From: Aquimarina megaterium XH134 | Lineage (GTDB): Bacteria; Bacteroidota; Bacteroidia; Flavobacteriales; Flavobacteriaceae | DNA: 64,000 nucleotides | Assembly (NCBI RefSeq): GCF_000520975.1 | Contig: NZ_JACB01000032.1 | Span: forward strand, 1 to 64,000 | Direction of reading: 5' to 3' | Shown: positions 46,147 to 55,248 of the stretch, piece by piece | Numbering within the stretch: position 1 is the stretch's first letter | How the letters are laid out: every line of letters begins with the position of its first letter | Made by a program: the position numbers and the translations under genes | Notes under the pieces: model-generated | What the model saw: the letters and a program-made list of their open reading frames with translations, nothing else | Told to the model about the DNA's origin: nothing | Databases searched by the model: none

Positions 46147-46983
46147 TTAGTATAGTATATTTAATGCTGTTTTATCTGTAGGAGTTAATTCTCCATCTTC
46201 TCCAGCACCAAAACATGCCAACATAATAGAATCTGCATTGGGAGACCAAGGAGTTCCCGGTATCCAAATAGCAGTAGACTCGGCAGGTAGAGTGCCAGTA
46301 TATCCGCAACTTTGACGGTTATACCAATCTTGATGTCTAAATCCAATGCAGTGTCCAATCTCATGACCGATTACATGTTCATTTACATTAGTACTATATG
46401 CATCTGTTCCTGCTCTGATTCTAACCCATTTGTATGGTTTTCCTGCGGGAGTAGGAAATCCAGCTATTCCACCTGCAGCTCCTGCGATTTTATAAACTAC
46501 AATATCTGCAGCCGCAACATTAGTACCATAACTAAGCGTAAAATTAAGGGTGTTGGGTAACACATTATAGTTGAAAACCGCCCATGATAAAGCTGTTTTC
46601 ATCTTAGGAGTTAATGCAAAACCACCTCCGGTATACCCAAGAATTTTAATATTTCTATTAGGTGGAGATACTAGGTTTGGTGTTCGGTATTGTTTACTAT
46701 CATCATCACGAGACTCTAGTTCCGGATATTTGTTTAAATCTGCTATAGGAACTGTAATATCTCCTGAAACCAAGTGTTTTGCAGAAGAGCCGTCTAAAAA
46801 GGTAAAATCTTCAATCGTAACATTATCAGTATTCACCCCCATATTGTGCAACTTCTCGAGTTGTGCTTTTGTGGGCTCTATTTTTACCTGTTCTGGTGCT
46901 TCATTTGTAACTTCATCTTTTTGGCAAGACGAAATAAATCCAGTAATAATAGCGCAAAGCGCTAATAATTTCCATTTTTTCAT
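46147..46983 (-). CDS. Lipoprotein metalloprotease with HEIGH motif (copy 2)
   Basis: A 278-residue paralogue of the preceding gene, similar over its whole length: lipoprotein signal (FISSC, Cys20), shared propeptide-like segment (PTKAQLEKLHNMGVNTDNV; the partner has PTKAQLDKL), zinc site HEIGHCIGFRH (near residue 203), GTPWSPNADSIMLAC at the C-terminus. Differences in the site (CIGFRH against AIGLAH) suggest some divergence of function. Same inferred role: surface-attached metalloprotease. A hairpin terminator follows it. Confidence 0.88.
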   Translation of the reverse strand: MKKWKLLALCAIITGFISSCQKDEVTNEAPEQVKIEPTKAQLEKLHNMGVNTDNVTIEDFTFLDGSSAKHLVSGDITVPIADLNKYPELESRDDDSKQYRTPNLVSPPNRNIKILGYTGGGFALTPKMKTALSWAVFNYNVLPNTLNFTLSYGTNVAAADIVVYKIAGAAGGIAGFPTPAGKPYKWVRIRAGTDAYSTNVNEHVIGHEIGHCIGFRHQDWYNRQSCGYTGTLPAESTAIWIPGTPWSPNADSIMLACFGAGEDGELTPTDKTALNILY

Positions 46984-47519
46984 TTTGATTTAGTTTTAAG
47001 ATTATTAAATAAGTTAGCTTTTGAAGCCTACAAGGATTCATGAGATCATTCTTTTAGAAACAGTTACTTTCGGCGCCAGATATATTTTTGTTTCTTACCT
47101 ATTGGATGGTTTTGTCCTAATGATACTATAATCATTGTGGGATTCTAACCATTAGAGTGGAGTAGTATCAAATAAAGAAATATTTAATCTCTATTGATTT
47201 CAATTTTAAAAGTATTCAAATCTATCTACCTATAAAAACACATAATAGCATTCTTAATGTTGTTAAATTATAGTTTGTTGATTATCAATTGCTTAGATTC
47301 GGTTTTCGGGAAAATCACTATATAAAAATGGGTTAATTAACTATATATAGACTAGTCATAAACTCTGGATAAAAACAGGTATTTGGATGTTTTTTTTTGA
47401 GGAGAATCCGTAATGTTATATTGCTGAAAAACAATATGTTACATATGTTTTGAGAAAAAAAGGTAAATAATAAAAAGACCGAATCTAATAATTAAGCTTT
47501 TTTGATCTATTATAATTTC

Positions 47520-47543
47520 AGGAGGTTTTCTAGAAAACCTCCT
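47520..47543. repeat. Perfect 24-bp palindrome
   Basis: AGGAGGTTTTCT followed immediately by AGAAAACCTCCT, no spacer. It is non-coding and gene-free on both sides. Confidence 0.8.
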
Positions 47544-47581
47544 TCTAATTAAATTATTTTCTTTACATTTAGATAAAATTG

Positions 47582-47623
47582 CCTCATAATCAAGATTTTA
47601 CAGAATTTTGTTATGAGGTTTTT
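47582..47623 (+). terminator. Possible terminator of an unannotated transcript
   Basis: Stem CCTCATAA / TTATGAGG with a partly paired AT-rich upper stem, followed by TTTTTAT. There is no gene upstream on the plus strand, so either an sRNA ends here or it is an isolated hairpin. Confidence 0.45.
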
Positions 47624-47798
47624 ATAGTAGAAAACTACTTGATACTACTCTGTAACAATATCTGGTGAGCACCTCTCTTGATCAGATGTTTTAGTATTTG
47701 AATATCTCATATTATACCTCGTTAAACCCTGATTAGATTTTTAGTATCTCTTCTGGGTTATTAAACTTTTCATTAATACTATCTAAAACAAAACTAAA

Positions 47799-49196
47799 AT
47801 GGAATCTTCACAAAAAACATTAGAACAGATCCAAAAAGAATTGCAAGAGGCCGTACAAAAAGGAGTTGTAGTAGAAACTCATTTCTGGGTTACTTTTCAG
47901 AAATCAGAAGACCTTCTTATTCAATTAATGAACACTGAAACACCACCTCCGCCGCTACCTCCTGGCGCCGACGAGAGTATTGAATTTGGATGGGTCTTGT
48001 ATTATCTAAACAACAAGGCGCCTTCTTGGTTAAAGCCTATTTTGAAATTTTTAAAAATGCCTCCTTCAAAAATCACAACTAATGAATGGGATGATTGGTG
48101 GACAATTTGGGAAGGCGAAGGCAAATTAACAGGCGATGGTTCTCTGGTCTCTACAGCCAAGTATGCCGAATTGGATATGGGCGACCCAAAAGGAACAGGG
48201 TGGCCCTTGGCAATACTCAATTTTTTATACTATAAGCTTTTCCCTAAAAAAATACATCCATTTGTTCATAATGATCCTCCAACTACAATTAAAATAACTC
48301 CTTCTTCCCAACCGTCATTAAAAATTGCATTATTTGGAGATTGGGGAACAGGAAAATACAAGGATGGAAATTTACCAGATAGCCCATCGCAAATGGTGAT
48401 GCAACAGATTACGAAACAGAATCCGGATATTATGATTCATCTGGGAGATGTATATTATGCCGGTCTTGAATCTGAAGAACAAAATAATTTACTAAACTGT
48501 TGGAAACCTGCTCCTCTTGGCAACTTTACTCTTAATTCTAATCACGAAATGTATGATGGTGCAAATGGCTTATATAAAACAGCACTTGCATCTCCAGTTT
48601 TTGAGAAGCAAAAAGGAGCAACCTATTTTTCTATTACCTATGGGGATTGGGTAATTATAGGTCTGGATTCTGCTTATAATGCAACAGATATGTATATGGA
48701 TGGAGTAATCAATGATACATATCAATCGGGACCAGAAGGATTTATAGCTACACAGTCTAAGGGTAAAAAAATAATACTGCTTACTCACCATAACCCAATG
48801 GATGTACAAGGAAAGTATACAAATTCGTTATGGAATGATGTTGTTAAAGATTCTCTTATGGGAAGACATCCCGAAGTGTGGTATTGGGGTCATATTCATA
48901 ATGGAGTCGTATATAACAATACTGCGGCAAGCCGCTCTACTTTAGCTAGGTGCCTAGGACATTCTGGCATTCCATTTGGTAATGCAGAATGGTTAGAGGG
49001 TAACCATAATGGAAATATTAGTACTATTGATTATTATGCCCATACTCTATTAGAGAACCCTTCTCCAAATAACAAATTAAGAGTGAAAAATGGATTTGCT
49101 ATTTTAGAGATAAAAGATGGAAAATTAACAGAAACCTGGTATGATCAGGATGGAACTCTATCATGGACATCAAAGGCTCCAGAATTATCATATTAG
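47799..49196 (+). CDS. Metallophosphoesterase (calcineurin-like)
   Basis: A 465-residue protein. The dinuclear-metal motifs are KIALFGDWGTG (Asp), MIHLGDVYYAG (GD), NSNHEMYD (GNHE-like, with Ser in place of Gly), LLTHHNP and YWGHIHNG (GHxH), between residues about 175 and 370. The N-terminal 160 residues are separate, with a Pro-rich stretch (ETPPPPLPPG). No signal peptide is visible, which suggests a cytoplasmic protein, or export by a route not readable here. It removes phosphate from phosphoesters; substrate unknown. It lies among secreted nucleases, so a role in phosphate salvage is possible. Confidence 0.85.
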   Translation: MESSQKTLEQIQKELQEAVQKGVVVETHFWVTFQKSEDLLIQLMNTETPPPPLPPGADESIEFGWVLYYLNNKAPSWLKPILKFLKMPPSKITTNEWDDWWTIWEGEGKLTGDGSLVSTAKYAELDMGDPKGTGWPLAILNFLYYKLFPKKIHPFVHNDPPTTIKITPSSQPSLKIALFGDWGTGKYKDGNLPDSPSQMVMQQITKQNPDIMIHLGDVYYAGLESEEQNNLLNCWKPAPLGNFTLNSNHEMYDGANGLYKTALASPVFEKQKGATYFSITYGDWVIIGLDSAYNATDMYMDGVINDTYQSGPEGFIATQSKGKKIILLTHHNPMDVQGKYTNSLWNDVVKDSLMGRHPEVWYWGHIHNGVVYNNTAASRSTLARCLGHSGIPFGNAEWLEGNHNGNISTIDYYAHTLLENPSPNNKLRVKNGFAILEIKDGKLTETWYDQDGTLSWTSKAPELSY

Positions 49197-49227
49197 ACGA
49201 TATATGTTTTGACTCTTATAAATGAAA

Positions 49228-49256
49228 AACCCTGCAAAGATGACTTCGCAGGGTTG
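49228..49256. terminator. Terminator between the phosphoesterase and nuclease genes
   Basis: Stem AACCCTGC / GCAGGGTT with an extended partial stem toward the loop. It is between convergent genes and flanked by A/T runs. Confidence 0.8.
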
Positions 49257-49274
49257 ATATTTTGTATTTAACAA

Positions 49275-52200
49275 TTATTTTTTAATTATCTTTTTAGTTA
49301 TATTAAGTTTTCCATTTGTACCAGAAGCATGTAGAACATAAAACCCTTTTGGGTAACGATTCATATCAATAGATAATTTGGATTGCCCGGCATTAAGCCG
49401 TATCGTTTGAGTATATACAGTTTTACCAGTTACATCAGTAATTATAACATCTACATTTCCTTCAACAAGAGTATTAAAATCTATAGATAACTGATTTTTA
49501 AATGGATTTGGAGAAACAAAAACACTTGTTTCTTCTAATCCAAAATCTTCGGGGAGTAACTCACTTTCTAAAGCAGTAGGGTTTTCTGCATAGACCATGG
49601 TATTTTTTGTAGCTATACGCTCACCATTTTCAAGGCATACAATAGCATCCAGATCATAACCATCTGCAAACCAAGGAAAACTAGCTTTATCACTTGTATC
49701 CACAACTTTGATATATTTTGCAGAACGCAAGTTACCCGTTGCAAGATCAAATTCACCATCCTGGCAAGTTGTTCCTAAAGAAACAAACTCGATACCATCT
49801 TGTGAAGCAAAGACTTCTGCCGATTCTGGATAGTAATTACAAGGGATGTTATCAAAGAATCCTGTAGATTCGAATACTGCAAATTCATTAGTATCAACGT
49901 TATCAAAAATTTCGTTGTTTAATTCTATAGTGATCGATCCACCAAACCCTAAACTCACAAAATTAAAATACCTTTTTTCTCTAGGAGTTCCTAAGGCACG
50001 TTTAGTCTTACTTCTAAGTCGGGATATTCTTCCACCATCTTTTCTCTTACCTTGATTAAAGGCTACAACAGATGCACCCGAACAATCATTGTTTACAAAT
50101 TCTGGTTCTAGTAAGAATCGTGCAGAAACAGGTAAATGATCAGACGTGGTGAATGCATAATCATTATCATATACGTCGTAATGAACAGTTACAGAATTCT
50201 CGATATAGGCCTCATTAAGTTCATTGGTTACCATAATATGATCAATCATATTTTCTCTAAAAACGAATGATCGCAATCCCGCTTCGCTTAATGCAGAAGA
50301 TACAATCGTGTAATTAGCAGTGTCATCTACATATTCCTGAAAACTAGAAATGGTTGATGGGATGTCTGCTACAGTTTCATCTACATCGTCATTATAATCT
50401 CCCAAAAGAATAACCTTATTGTTTACAAAATTAGCATCTAGCGAATCTTTTAATACTTCTACATCATATTTACGCATATCATATCGATTTTGAGGACCAT
50501 TGCTACTATTTGCTCTGGCATGTAATGCGATCAAATCAATACGTTCTGTAACTCCATTAATAGTTACATCTGCGGTCATTAAAAAAGGCAATCTTCCACT
50601 AGCGTAGAAACGATCTGTTTCGCTAGGGTAATCTACAAGTGCAGATGCATCACCACCGTTGTATAGCGGATGAATAGATGTAAACATTGCTCTTGTTTCT
50701 ACCACAGAAACGGTTTCAGTATTATAAATAAATCCTACTTTTTGTGATACTCCTCCAGAACCGGGGCGAGAAACAGCATCAGATAAAATATACTCATAAC
50801 CTGGTAACAGATTTACTAATTCTTCAAACAATACATCATCGGCAATTTCTTCTACAGCATATACATCTGCTTTTAGTTTTTTAAGTACCGTAGCGGTACT
50901 ATCTCTTTGAATTTCATCAGACATTGGGTTTTGACCTACAGGCGAGTTGTTTTCATCACCAAACCATTCGATATTCCAGGTTACTACATCAAAAGTATCT
51001 TCTTTAGGAAAGCCTACTGTGTCTCCTGGTGGAATAAATTCTTCTGCACAAGGAATATCTGAAGCTTGCCTTGGAAGTAACTGGAAGAATTCTCTAAAAC
51101 GACCTATCACACCTGTGATTTCTGTGCAAGTAACAGGCTGTGCTTTACCTACTATAGAAGCTACATCATTATCAACACGCAGTTCTCCATTTCCACTAGC
51201 ATCGGTAAGAGTGAAGTTAGAGTTACCAAATAAAAGATCTCCCGGATTAGGGAATGTGGTATTAAGTACTCGAACCAATTCTCCTGGATGATCTGCAAGT
51301 TCTGCAAGTGTAATATCTAGAGGTGTAATTGGATTTTGAGGCAGACCATTATTTACTACATCTGTTACAGAACTGATCTGTATTTGATCGTTAAAAGCAG
51401 CTCTGATCCCTGTTATGGTAATAGAATCACCAACTTTTAAAGCAGCATTAGCTTGCACCTGATCATCAAAAACAGCGATACCACCAGTGGCATCTTGTAT
51501 AAATGCAGGACCATTAAAACTATCGGTAACGGTTAATACTCCGGCAATAGTAACTGGTGTACCCTCGGCGGTTGCCCTTGCTTCTGCAATACTGATTGGA
51601 TCACCAGGTGTTACTATTACACCATCGTTATCTGCTCCTGGTGTTGGAGCTTTAGCAACATACGAAGTAGTATTTCGAGCCCCTCCTTGTCCATTAGGAC
51701 TTCGTTGTAAGGATTCTCCGTCTTTGTTTCCGTTTGAGTTTTCGTTTACCTGTGGCTGATCTGTATTTAGAAGCACCAATAATTCTACATCATCTGCATC
51801 ATCAGTATCATATACAATAGCATCAATGATGTTTTCGGTAGTAACTGCTGTTCCGTTAGGGAAACTTGTCGCATCACCAAAATATAAGACTACAGCATCA
51901 GCACCATTCTGGAATGTATTTCCGGGAACAACAAGATCTACATTGGCAACATCTGCATTACCAATAACAAAATATCCTTCTGCATTGGTAGTAAAACCAT
52001 CTAAATCAAAGGCATTGTAACTGGTATTATTACTTCCGTTATAATTTACCAAAACGTAACCATTAAGTGAGGTGTTTCCGGCTCCACCATCATAGAGTTC
52101 GACAAATTCTAAAGCATCAGAACCTTGAGTATCTGCATCCAGTTCGTTAATAATAAGGTTAACTATTTCTGTTGCATTTGTATTTGCACTTCCTGGTGTA

Positions 52201-53885
52201 GGAATTGCCTGCGTATATGTTGAGGTATTTCTTAATCCTCCAGATCCATTAGGAAAACGTTGTAAGGAATGGAAGTTCTTATCATTTTTTTCGTCTTCAT
52301 TTATTTGTGACTCACCACTATTTAGTAACACCAATAATTCTGCATCATCACTATCATTGGTATCGTATACAATTGCATCTACCAGATTTTCTGTTGTAAC
52401 AGCACTTCCGTTAGGAAAATTAGAGGCAGCAGTTTTATAAAGTGCTACGGCATCGGCTCCATTTTGTAACCCATTACCAGGAAATGTAATCCCGACATTA
52501 GCAACATCTGCATTACCAATAACAAAATATCCATTAGTATTTGTGGTAGAACCTGTTAAATCATAGGCAGCATAACTTTGATTATTAGATCCGTTAAAGA
52601 ATACTAATGTGTATCCATCCAGAGATGTGTTTCCTGTTCCACCATCAAACAGCTCTACAAACTCTAAAACATCAGATCCATCGGTATCTGCATCAATTTC
52701 ATTAATTACTATTACCGCTGTTGGATTAGTATCATCGATAACTACATTTTCTCGATTAGGCGTATTAACAGCTTCTCCCGGTTCTGCTATAACTGTAGGG
52801 AAACTTGGTAATCCACTTCCATCAAAATCGTTTCTTTTCCAATCGGTGACAGCATCGGTATCTTGACCATTCGGAAATCTTGATGCTCCTCCTACAGTAA
52901 ATGAGCTTCCATCAAAAGATTGTAGTAAGGTAACATTGGCATAGTTAAGATCAGATGCACCACCATCGTTAACCCCAACATCATCAATACGTTCTTCCCA
53001 GGGAGTGATATCAAAAACACCATCATCATTGGTGTCAAGGTCTTGCCCTAAGCTACCCGTAAAATTCTTTACCAAGAGGAGAGTGACTGTACCATTTTCG
53101 TATACATTACTACCAAAAGTAGTAGTGAAATACCCATTAACATCTGTAGTACCTAATTGTATTACCTCGTCAATAACTCCAGATGCATTGCTATCTCCTT
53201 CAATTTCTAGTAACCAATATTCGCTTAAATCTGTTTCTATACCAGCTAATATTTCTACAAATTCATCTGTATCAGATCCGGTATGATTAAATACAAATTC
53301 GTTAATCATGGGTATGATAACGGGTGTTCCCAAAATCTGATTAATATTTACGGCACCATATGAGTTGGTTGTAGATATTTCCCATGTAAATTCTGTTGCC
53401 GATGTTCCTGTTCCTGATAGCTGTAAAGAAGCTCCAACGGGAGTGCTACTGGATTCTGACACGCCTATATCGGTACTTGTTAATCCAGATGCAGGGCCAT
53501 TTGTTGCTGTAATAACACCTTCATAGCTTAAAAACTGAACAACTGCATTGTTGTTATCAATTAATGCTATCCCATCGGGGGCACCATTTTGTAATCCATT
53601 GGTAGGAAGAATTTCTACTATTGTTCCGAAACCATTTTGTTGATCAGGAATCACTCCCGAAATAGAAATTGTATTATAAACGGTACCATTTGATCCGTTA
53701 TATAAAACAATACTCCAACCAGAAAGATCGGTTCCTGCTGTTCCAGCAATTTCAACAGCTTCTTCTACATCTGTACTTGCATTATCATAGTGTATTTCAT
53801 TAATAAATACGGATTGAGTAAATCCATTCTGAGCCCCTAAAAGGCAGGAAATGACGAATGGAATTAAGAGTAATTTTAATTTCAT
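49275..53885 (-). CDS. Large T9SS-secreted multidomain nuclease with lamin-tail repeats
   Basis: A 1536-residue protein. Signal peptide 1-23 (ending GFTQ). Four lamin-tail-type (LTD) units follow: about 24-185, 190-385, 388-570 and 573-757, each starting with an INE strand; the last two are near-identical in plan (INEIDADT and INELDADT). An OB-fold-like domain spans about 765-930. An EEP nuclease domain spans about 960-1260 (DVVTWNIEWFGDENNS, LGDYNDD, SDHLPVSARF). Then a jelly-roll-like region, and finally the T9SS sorting tail (about 1460-1536, VSPNPFKNQLSIDF, ending ITKKIIKK). It resembles ExeM/NucH-type extracellular nucleases. Confidence 0.9.
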   Translation of the reverse strand: MKLKLLLIPFVISCLLGAQNGFTQSVFINEIHYDNASTDVEEAVEIAGTAGTDLSGWSIVLYNGSNGTVYNTISISGVIPDQQNGFGTIVEILPTNGLQNGAPDGIALIDNNNAVVQFLSYEGVITATNGPASGLTSTDIGVSESSSTPVGASLQLSGTGTSATEFTWEISTTNSYGAVNINQILGTPVIIPMINEFVFNHTGSDTDEFVEILAGIETDLSEYWLLEIEGDSNASGVIDEVIQLGTTDVNGYFTTTFGSNVYENGTVTLLLVKNFTGSLGQDLDTNDDGVFDITPWEERIDDVGVNDGGASDLNYANVTLLQSFDGSSFTVGGASRFPNGQDTDAVTDWKRNDFDGSGLPSFPTVIAEPGEAVNTPNRENVVIDDTNPTAVIVINEIDADTDGSDVLEFVELFDGGTGNTSLDGYTLVFFNGSNNQSYAAYDLTGSTTNTNGYFVIGNADVANVGITFPGNGLQNGADAVALYKTAASNFPNGSAVTTENLVDAIVYDTNDSDDAELLVLLNSGESQINEDEKNDKNFHSLQRFPNGSGGLRNTSTYTQAIPTPGSANTNATEIVNLIINELDADTQGSDALEFVELYDGGAGNTSLNGYVLVNYNGSNNTSYNAFDLDGFTTNAEGYFVIGNADVANVDLVVPGNTFQNGADAVVLYFGDATSFPNGTAVTTENIIDAIVYDTDDADDVELLVLLNTDQPQVNENSNGNKDGESLQRSPNGQGGARNTTSYVAKAPTPGADNDGVIVTPGDPISIAEARATAEGTPVTIAGVLTVTDSFNGPAFIQDATGGIAVFDDQVQANAALKVGDSITITGIRAAFNDQIQISSVTDVVNNGLPQNPITPLDITLAELADHPGELVRVLNTTFPNPGDLLFGNSNFTLTDASGNGELRVDNDVASIVGKAQPVTCTEITGVIGRFREFFQLLPRQASDIPCAEEFIPPGDTVGFPKEDTFDVVTWNIEWFGDENNSPVGQNPMSDEIQRDSTATVLKKLKADVYAVEEIADDVLFEELVNLLPGYEYILSDAVSRPGSGGVSQKVGFIYNTETVSVVETRAMFTSIHPLYNGGDASALVDYPSETDRFYASGRLPFLMTADVTINGVTERIDLIALHARANSSNGPQNRYDMRKYDVEVLKDSLDANFVNNKVILLGDYNDDVDETVADIPSTISSFQEYVDDTANYTIVSSALSEAGLRSFVFRENMIDHIMVTNELNEAYIENSVTVHYDVYDNDYAFTTSDHLPVSARFLLEPEFVNNDCSGASVVAFNQGKRKDGGRISRLRSKTKRALGTPREKRYFNFVSLGFGGSITIELNNEIFDNVDTNEFAVFESTGFFDNIPCNYYPESAEVFASQDGIEFVSLGTTCQDGEFDLATGNLRSAKYIKVVDTSDKASFPWFADGYDLDAIVCLENGERIATKNTMVYAENPTALESELLPEDFGLEETSVFVSPNPFKNQLSIDFNTLVEGNVDVIITDVTGKTVYTQTIRLNAGQSKLSIDMNRYPKGFYVLHASGTNGKLNITKKIIKK

Positions 53886-53978
53886 GACTATTAGTTTATT
53901 TGTGTGATTTTTTTGCGTAATGCAAGTTAGGGGATTAGAATGATTATTGTTGAGCAGAGATGTTAAAAAAAGTTTAAC

Positions 53979-53994
53979 AAAAACACGTGTTTTT
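53979..53994. promoter_or_regulatory. Perfect 16-bp palindrome, possible operator
   Basis: AAAAACACGTGTTTTT lies between the divergent nuclease and PLAT-like lipoprotein genes. It does not match parS. It could bind a dimeric regulator. Confidence 0.35.
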
Positions 53995-54119
53995 TTATAA
54001 TAACCTATTAGCCAATGTTTTGTTTAAGAGTGTTATAGCATTATCAAGAGAAACGTATGATCCATCAATCCCCAATGGTGTTCTATATATTCATTATCAC
54101 AAAACAATATTTCAGCACA

Positions 54120-54127
54120 TACATTTG
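54120..54127 (+). promoter_or_regulatory. Probable -7 element, PLAT-like lipoprotein copy 1
   Basis: TACATTTG, TAnnTTTG consensus, 28 bp before the ATG at 54155. Confidence 0.5.
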
Positions 54128-54154
54128 ATAATTAATTCTAAAATTAAAATAACA

Positions 54155-54904
54155 ATGAAAAATTTAAAAAAGAATGTAGTGCTAGCATTATGTATTCTGG
54201 GGATTGTATCATGTGAAAAAGCAGAAACAGATACCGAGATACAAAACATAGAAAAGCAAGAAAATTTTATGAGTACTACAGGAAATAGTGATACTACTGT
54301 AGCAGATGATCAATCAAAAGTAATACAACCAATGTTTCATATGCATTTTGGACCAGAAGTAAGTGAAGAAGAAGGACATGCAAAATTTGATAAAGCAATT
54401 GCCAAATACTTTAATAATAACTCAAAATTAGATGTAGATGGGACTGGTACAACATTTTTGAATTATATAGTTCAAACAAGAACCGGTACTTACGAAGATT
54501 CTGGCTCACACCATTGTGGTACAGATGGTTCGGTAAGAATTCATATAGATTTTCGAACTGATTTAGGGTATATTCATCAAAATAATATTGTATTAAATAA
54601 TCCAGGTAATGATAGAGAAGGAGGTTGGGATGTTTATTACCTAAGATTAAAACCAACAAAAAATGGAAATCTAGTTAATTGGATAGAGATCCCATCAGCC
54701 GGGATTAGTTTAAAAGGTAAGGATGGTTGGTATTTAAGAACAGTTAATGTATTTCTTGGAAGTTATATTAATTCAAGCAGTAATTTTGCAGCTTTGCATT
54801 CAAGACCCGAAATGTGGTTAGATAATAACACAAATAATGGATGGGATTTTTTCTATACTAATTCATCTGATACTACCGTGGAAACGGGAAGATATAATCT
54901 TTAA
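54155..54904 (+). CDS. Lipoprotein with PLAT/LH2-like domain (copy 1)
   Basis: A 249-residue protein. The ATG at 54155 gives a lipoprotein signal (LALCILGIVSC, Cys20) and follows a promoter element; a longer frame starts far upstream. Residues 45-60 hold the shared FMSTTGNSDT segment. From about 105, TGTYEDSGSHHCGTDGSVRIHI, VLNNPGNDREGGWDVYYLRL and GKDGWYLRTVNVF fit the order of strands in PLAT/LH2 domains, which bind lipids or carbohydrates. Assignment is by pattern only. A strong terminator follows, then the paralogue. Confidence 0.75.
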   Translation: MKNLKKNVVLALCILGIVSCEKAETDTEIQNIEKQENFMSTTGNSDTTVADDQSKVIQPMFHMHFGPEVSEEEGHAKFDKAIAKYFNNNSKLDVDGTGTTFLNYIVQTRTGTYEDSGSHHCGTDGSVRIHIDFRTDLGYIHQNNIVLNNPGNDREGGWDVYYLRLKPTKNGNLVNWIEIPSAGISLKGKDGWYLRTVNVFLGSYINSSSNFAALHSRPEMWLDNNTNNGWDFFYTNSSDTTVETGRYNL

Positions 54905-54913
54905 TTAATCTAC

Positions 54914-54955
54914 AAAAACCCTTGATAGCTTTGCCCAGAGCTATCGAGGGTTTTT
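54914..54955 (+). terminator. Terminator of PLAT-like lipoprotein copy 1
   Basis: Stem of about 17 bp (AAAAACCCTTGATAGCT / AGCTATCGAGGGTTTTT, one mismatch pair) with an 8-nt loop and T tail. Confidence 0.9.
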
Positions 54956-55195
54956 ATTATATAGAATCTAACCAAGAGAAAACTATAGATGAGTTGAGTA
55001 ATAATAAATTTTTTTATTAATCAATGGTTTGTTCGAAAACATTATAGCTCACTTAGTTATAGAGTATCGCTTAGACTCTATGATTTTGCCGTAAATGAGT
55101 AGGTAAAGATTACAAACTATCAATTGAAATTTATTTTTGATCAATTCAAAATTACGGATCATCAACTACAAGTTATTATATAAGGTACTTGAGTT

Positions 55196-55203
55196 TACAT
55201 TTG
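55196..55203 (+). promoter_or_regulatory. Probable -7 element, PLAT-like lipoprotein copy 2
   Basis: TACATTTG (TAnnTTTG), 46 bp before the ATG at 55249. Confidence 0.45.
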
Positions 55204-55248
55204 CTGCATAATAGATAAATATTTTATAACTAAACTTTTAAAAGCAAA

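Larger units (their letters stand above)
46984..47798. other. 815-bp gene-free region with strong hairpins
   Basis: No usable open reading frame. It holds a perfect 24-bp palindrome at 47520-47543 (AGGAGGTTTTCT and its complement) and, at 47582-47618, a long imperfect hairpin with CCTCATAA / TTATGAGG ends followed by a run of T, like a plus-strand terminator. This pair could end a small non-coding RNA, or be remnants of a lost element. Confidence 0.5.
54905..55248. other. Gene-free stretch between the two PLAT-like lipoproteins
   Basis: Contains the terminator of copy 1, a short hairpin TAGAGT / ACTCTA near 55063-55083 and the promoter of copy 2. No coding frame. Confidence 0.6.

Noticed and set aside
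45079-47486. Three copies of the short motif CCGAATCTA (45083, 47296 in reverse, 47480)
   Set aside because: Too short and too widely spaced to call a repeat family; may be chance in A/T-rich DNA.
50947-53286. Several plus-strand frames of 60-114 residues opposite the large nuclease
   Set aside because: They mirror repeat codons of the nuclease; none shows start context or family similarity.
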